DNA of 64,000 nucleotides, taken from the NCBI GenBank assembly GCA_021803345.1, contig JAJZLS010000024.1:55411-119410 (forward strand), written 5' to 3'. Below are positions 62,993-64,000 of the stretch, one piece after another. The number at the start of each line of letters is the position of its first letter. Position 1 is the stretch's first letter. The DNA comes from Actinomycetes bacterium. Its GTDB lineage: Bacteria; Actinomycetota; Acidimicrobiia; Acidimicrobiales; Acidimicrobiaceae. The position numbers were made by a program, and so were the translations under genes. The notes below the pieces were generated by a model, which saw only the letters and a program-made list of their open reading frames with translations, ran no database searches and was not told the origin of the DNA.

Positions 62993-63898
62993 ATGGACAA
63001 CACGCTTTACAATTTCTGGCCTATCACTGACCGCCCTAAAATTGAATGGCCCAATGGCACCAAGCTAGCCTTCTGGCTGGGTCTCAATATCGAACATTAC
63101 GAGGTGGACAAGCCCTCGACGAGTATCTTCTCCGGAACAGCTGGTTTGGTCCCAGATCCGCTCAATTTTGGTTGGAGGGACTACGGTCCACGGGTTGGAC
63201 TCTGGCGGATGGCTGACGTCATGGAAACTCATGGAGTACGAGGCAGCGTACTGCTCAACTCAGATGTCTGCCTCCGATATCCGCAAATCATTGAACTTGG
63301 CAACGAGAGAAACTGGGTATGGCTCGCTCATGGCAAGAACAATTCTATTTTCCAGGCTGGATTCACCGAAGACGAGGAACGCAAGTATCTCACTGAAATC
63401 GTTAACCTACTCACCACAGAAACCGGACATTCACCGAAAGGTTGGCTAGGCCCAGCGCTGACCGAGACCTACAACACACCTAAGTTACTGTCTGAATTAG
63501 GTTTGACCTACCTCTGCGACTGGTGCAGCGATGACCAACCATTCCCGCTCAACGTTTCTGGTAGCAGAATGATCTCAGTTCCCTATTCGATCGAAATAAA
63601 CGACATTCCGCTCTTTGTTGGGAAAAGCTTAAGTGGCGACGATTTCTACCGCATAGTAATGGATCAGTTCGAAACTTTGTATGAGTGTGCCTCAGCGAGC
63701 GGACTGGTGATGTCTCTGGCAGTCCACCCATTTGTAACAGGTCAGCCATTCCGCCTGAAATATCTTGACAAAATTCTTGCTGCAATCGCTTCAACGAATG
63801 ACGTTTGGATGACTACCAGCGATGAGATTGCGGACTATTACTTCGCTCATTATTACGAATTGGCGCTAGAGCATTTAGCCTCAAAACACCGAACCTAA
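62993..63898 (+). CDS. PuuE-like polysaccharide deacetylase family protein
   Basis: A 301-residue NodB-fold hydrolase of the cofactor-independent allantoinase (PuuE) branch. LAFWLGLNIEHYEV near 28, WRDYGPRVGLWRMADVMETHGVRGSVLLNSDVC near 62, and the HGKNNS and HPFVTGQPFRLKYL segments are typical. There is no signal peptide, so a cytosolic amidohydrolase is likely rather than a cell-wall deacetylase. AAAGGAG precedes the ATG. It forms a probable operon with the upstream cysteine amidohydrolase. Confidence 0.87.
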   Translation: MDNTLYNFWPITDRPKIEWPNGTKLAFWLGLNIEHYEVDKPSTSIFSGTAGLVPDPLNFGWRDYGPRVGLWRMADVMETHGVRGSVLLNSDVCLRYPQIIELGNERNWVWLAHGKNNSIFQAGFTEDEERKYLTEIVNLLTTETGHSPKGWLGPALTETYNTPKLLSELGLTYLCDWCSDDQPFPLNVSGSRMISVPYSIEINDIPLFVGKSLSGDDFYRIVMDQFETLYECASASGLVMSLAVHPFVTGQPFRLKYLDKILAAIASTNDVWMTTSDEIADYYFAHYYELALEHLASKHRT

Positions 63899-63949
63899 CC
63901 GCATAGAAAGAGCCAACTATTAAGAAATAGTGCCCTCTGAGCTGGTAGA

Positions 63950-64000
63950 ATGGTTGTTGATAAAACAGTGCAAACCGACCAACAAAAGGGCAGTAATTGT
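63950..64000 (+). CDS. Possible start of a further gene, cut by the window end
   Basis: An ATG at 63950 opens 17 codons to the window edge (MVVDKTVQTDQQKGSNC). The ribosome binding site is weak (GGTAG). It may be the next gene of the amidohydrolase/deacetylase unit, but too little is visible to name it. Confidence 0.25.
   Translation, partial: MVVDKTVQTDQQKGSNC

Overview
The window reads as chromosome of an actinobacterium of moderate G+C, most likely the class Acidimicrobiia. The evidence is the phosphatase/DUF3090/SCO1664-family trio, a PdtaS-type sensor kinase, the paired ArsA/Get3-like ATPases with DUF3107, an MDR alcohol dehydrogenase, a SufR-like regulator beside Mrp, and hand-counted G+C near 47-48% in backbone genes. 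Assignment below class level is inference.

Backbone 1 (1-16.1 kb): the 3' end of a thiolase and the conserved trio on the plus strand. On the minus strand are etfBA, a glycerophosphodiesterase, pdtaS, a PHP phosphoesterase, two ArsA-like ATPases and DUF3107. Then come an exported dimethylformamidase-beta-like protein, an acyltransferase, a 35-residue membrane microprotein with a strong Shine-Dalgarno sequence, and mrp divergent from a SufR-like Fe-S regulator.

Accessory island (about 17-36.4 kb): clearly richer in G+C (about 60% in a hand-counted sample) and bordered by non-coding debris. It holds (a) a tight operon of hydantoinase/oxoprolinase A and B followed by two complete but different pairs of thiamine-diphosphate E1 alpha/beta subunits with no E2 or E3; (b) an IclR regulator divergent from an MFS carrier; (c) a four-gene operon for a 4-hydroxybenzoyl-CoA reductase-type molybdoenzyme (hcrC-hcrA-hcrB) plus a PaaK-like acyl-CoA ligase. 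Between these lie decayed pieces: the 3' ends of two different group II introns (maturase C-termini plus recognisable domain V), a coxS fragment, a serine-recombinase fragment and a frameshifted ubiX. The set suggests acquired and partly decayed aromatic or N-heterocyclic catabolism.

Backbone 2 (36.4-57.6 kb): a sulfite-oxidase-like molybdoprotein; a complete System I cytochrome c maturation operon (ccmA-B-C-D-E-F-G-H/I, including a 49-residue CcmD); gmd; a TetR regulator convergent with an acyl-CoA dehydrogenase; a cold-shock protein; cysS and valS diverging from a 21-bp gap; thiC under a TPP riboswitch; two exported proteins of unknown function; a dihydroxyphthalate-decarboxylase-like protein; and a zinc alcohol dehydrogenase.

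Sulfur module (57.6-61.7 kb): preceded by a degenerate tRNA 3' half. An ArsR-rhodanese fusion starts inside a perfect 28-bp palindrome (a likely autoregulatory operator) and is followed by a DsrE-like protein, a sulfide:quinone oxidoreductase-like flavoprotein, a PIG-L deacetylase and a four-helix membrane protein. The window ends with a cysteine amidohydrolase and a PuuE-like polysaccharide deacetylase, which look like a ureide or amide catabolic pair.
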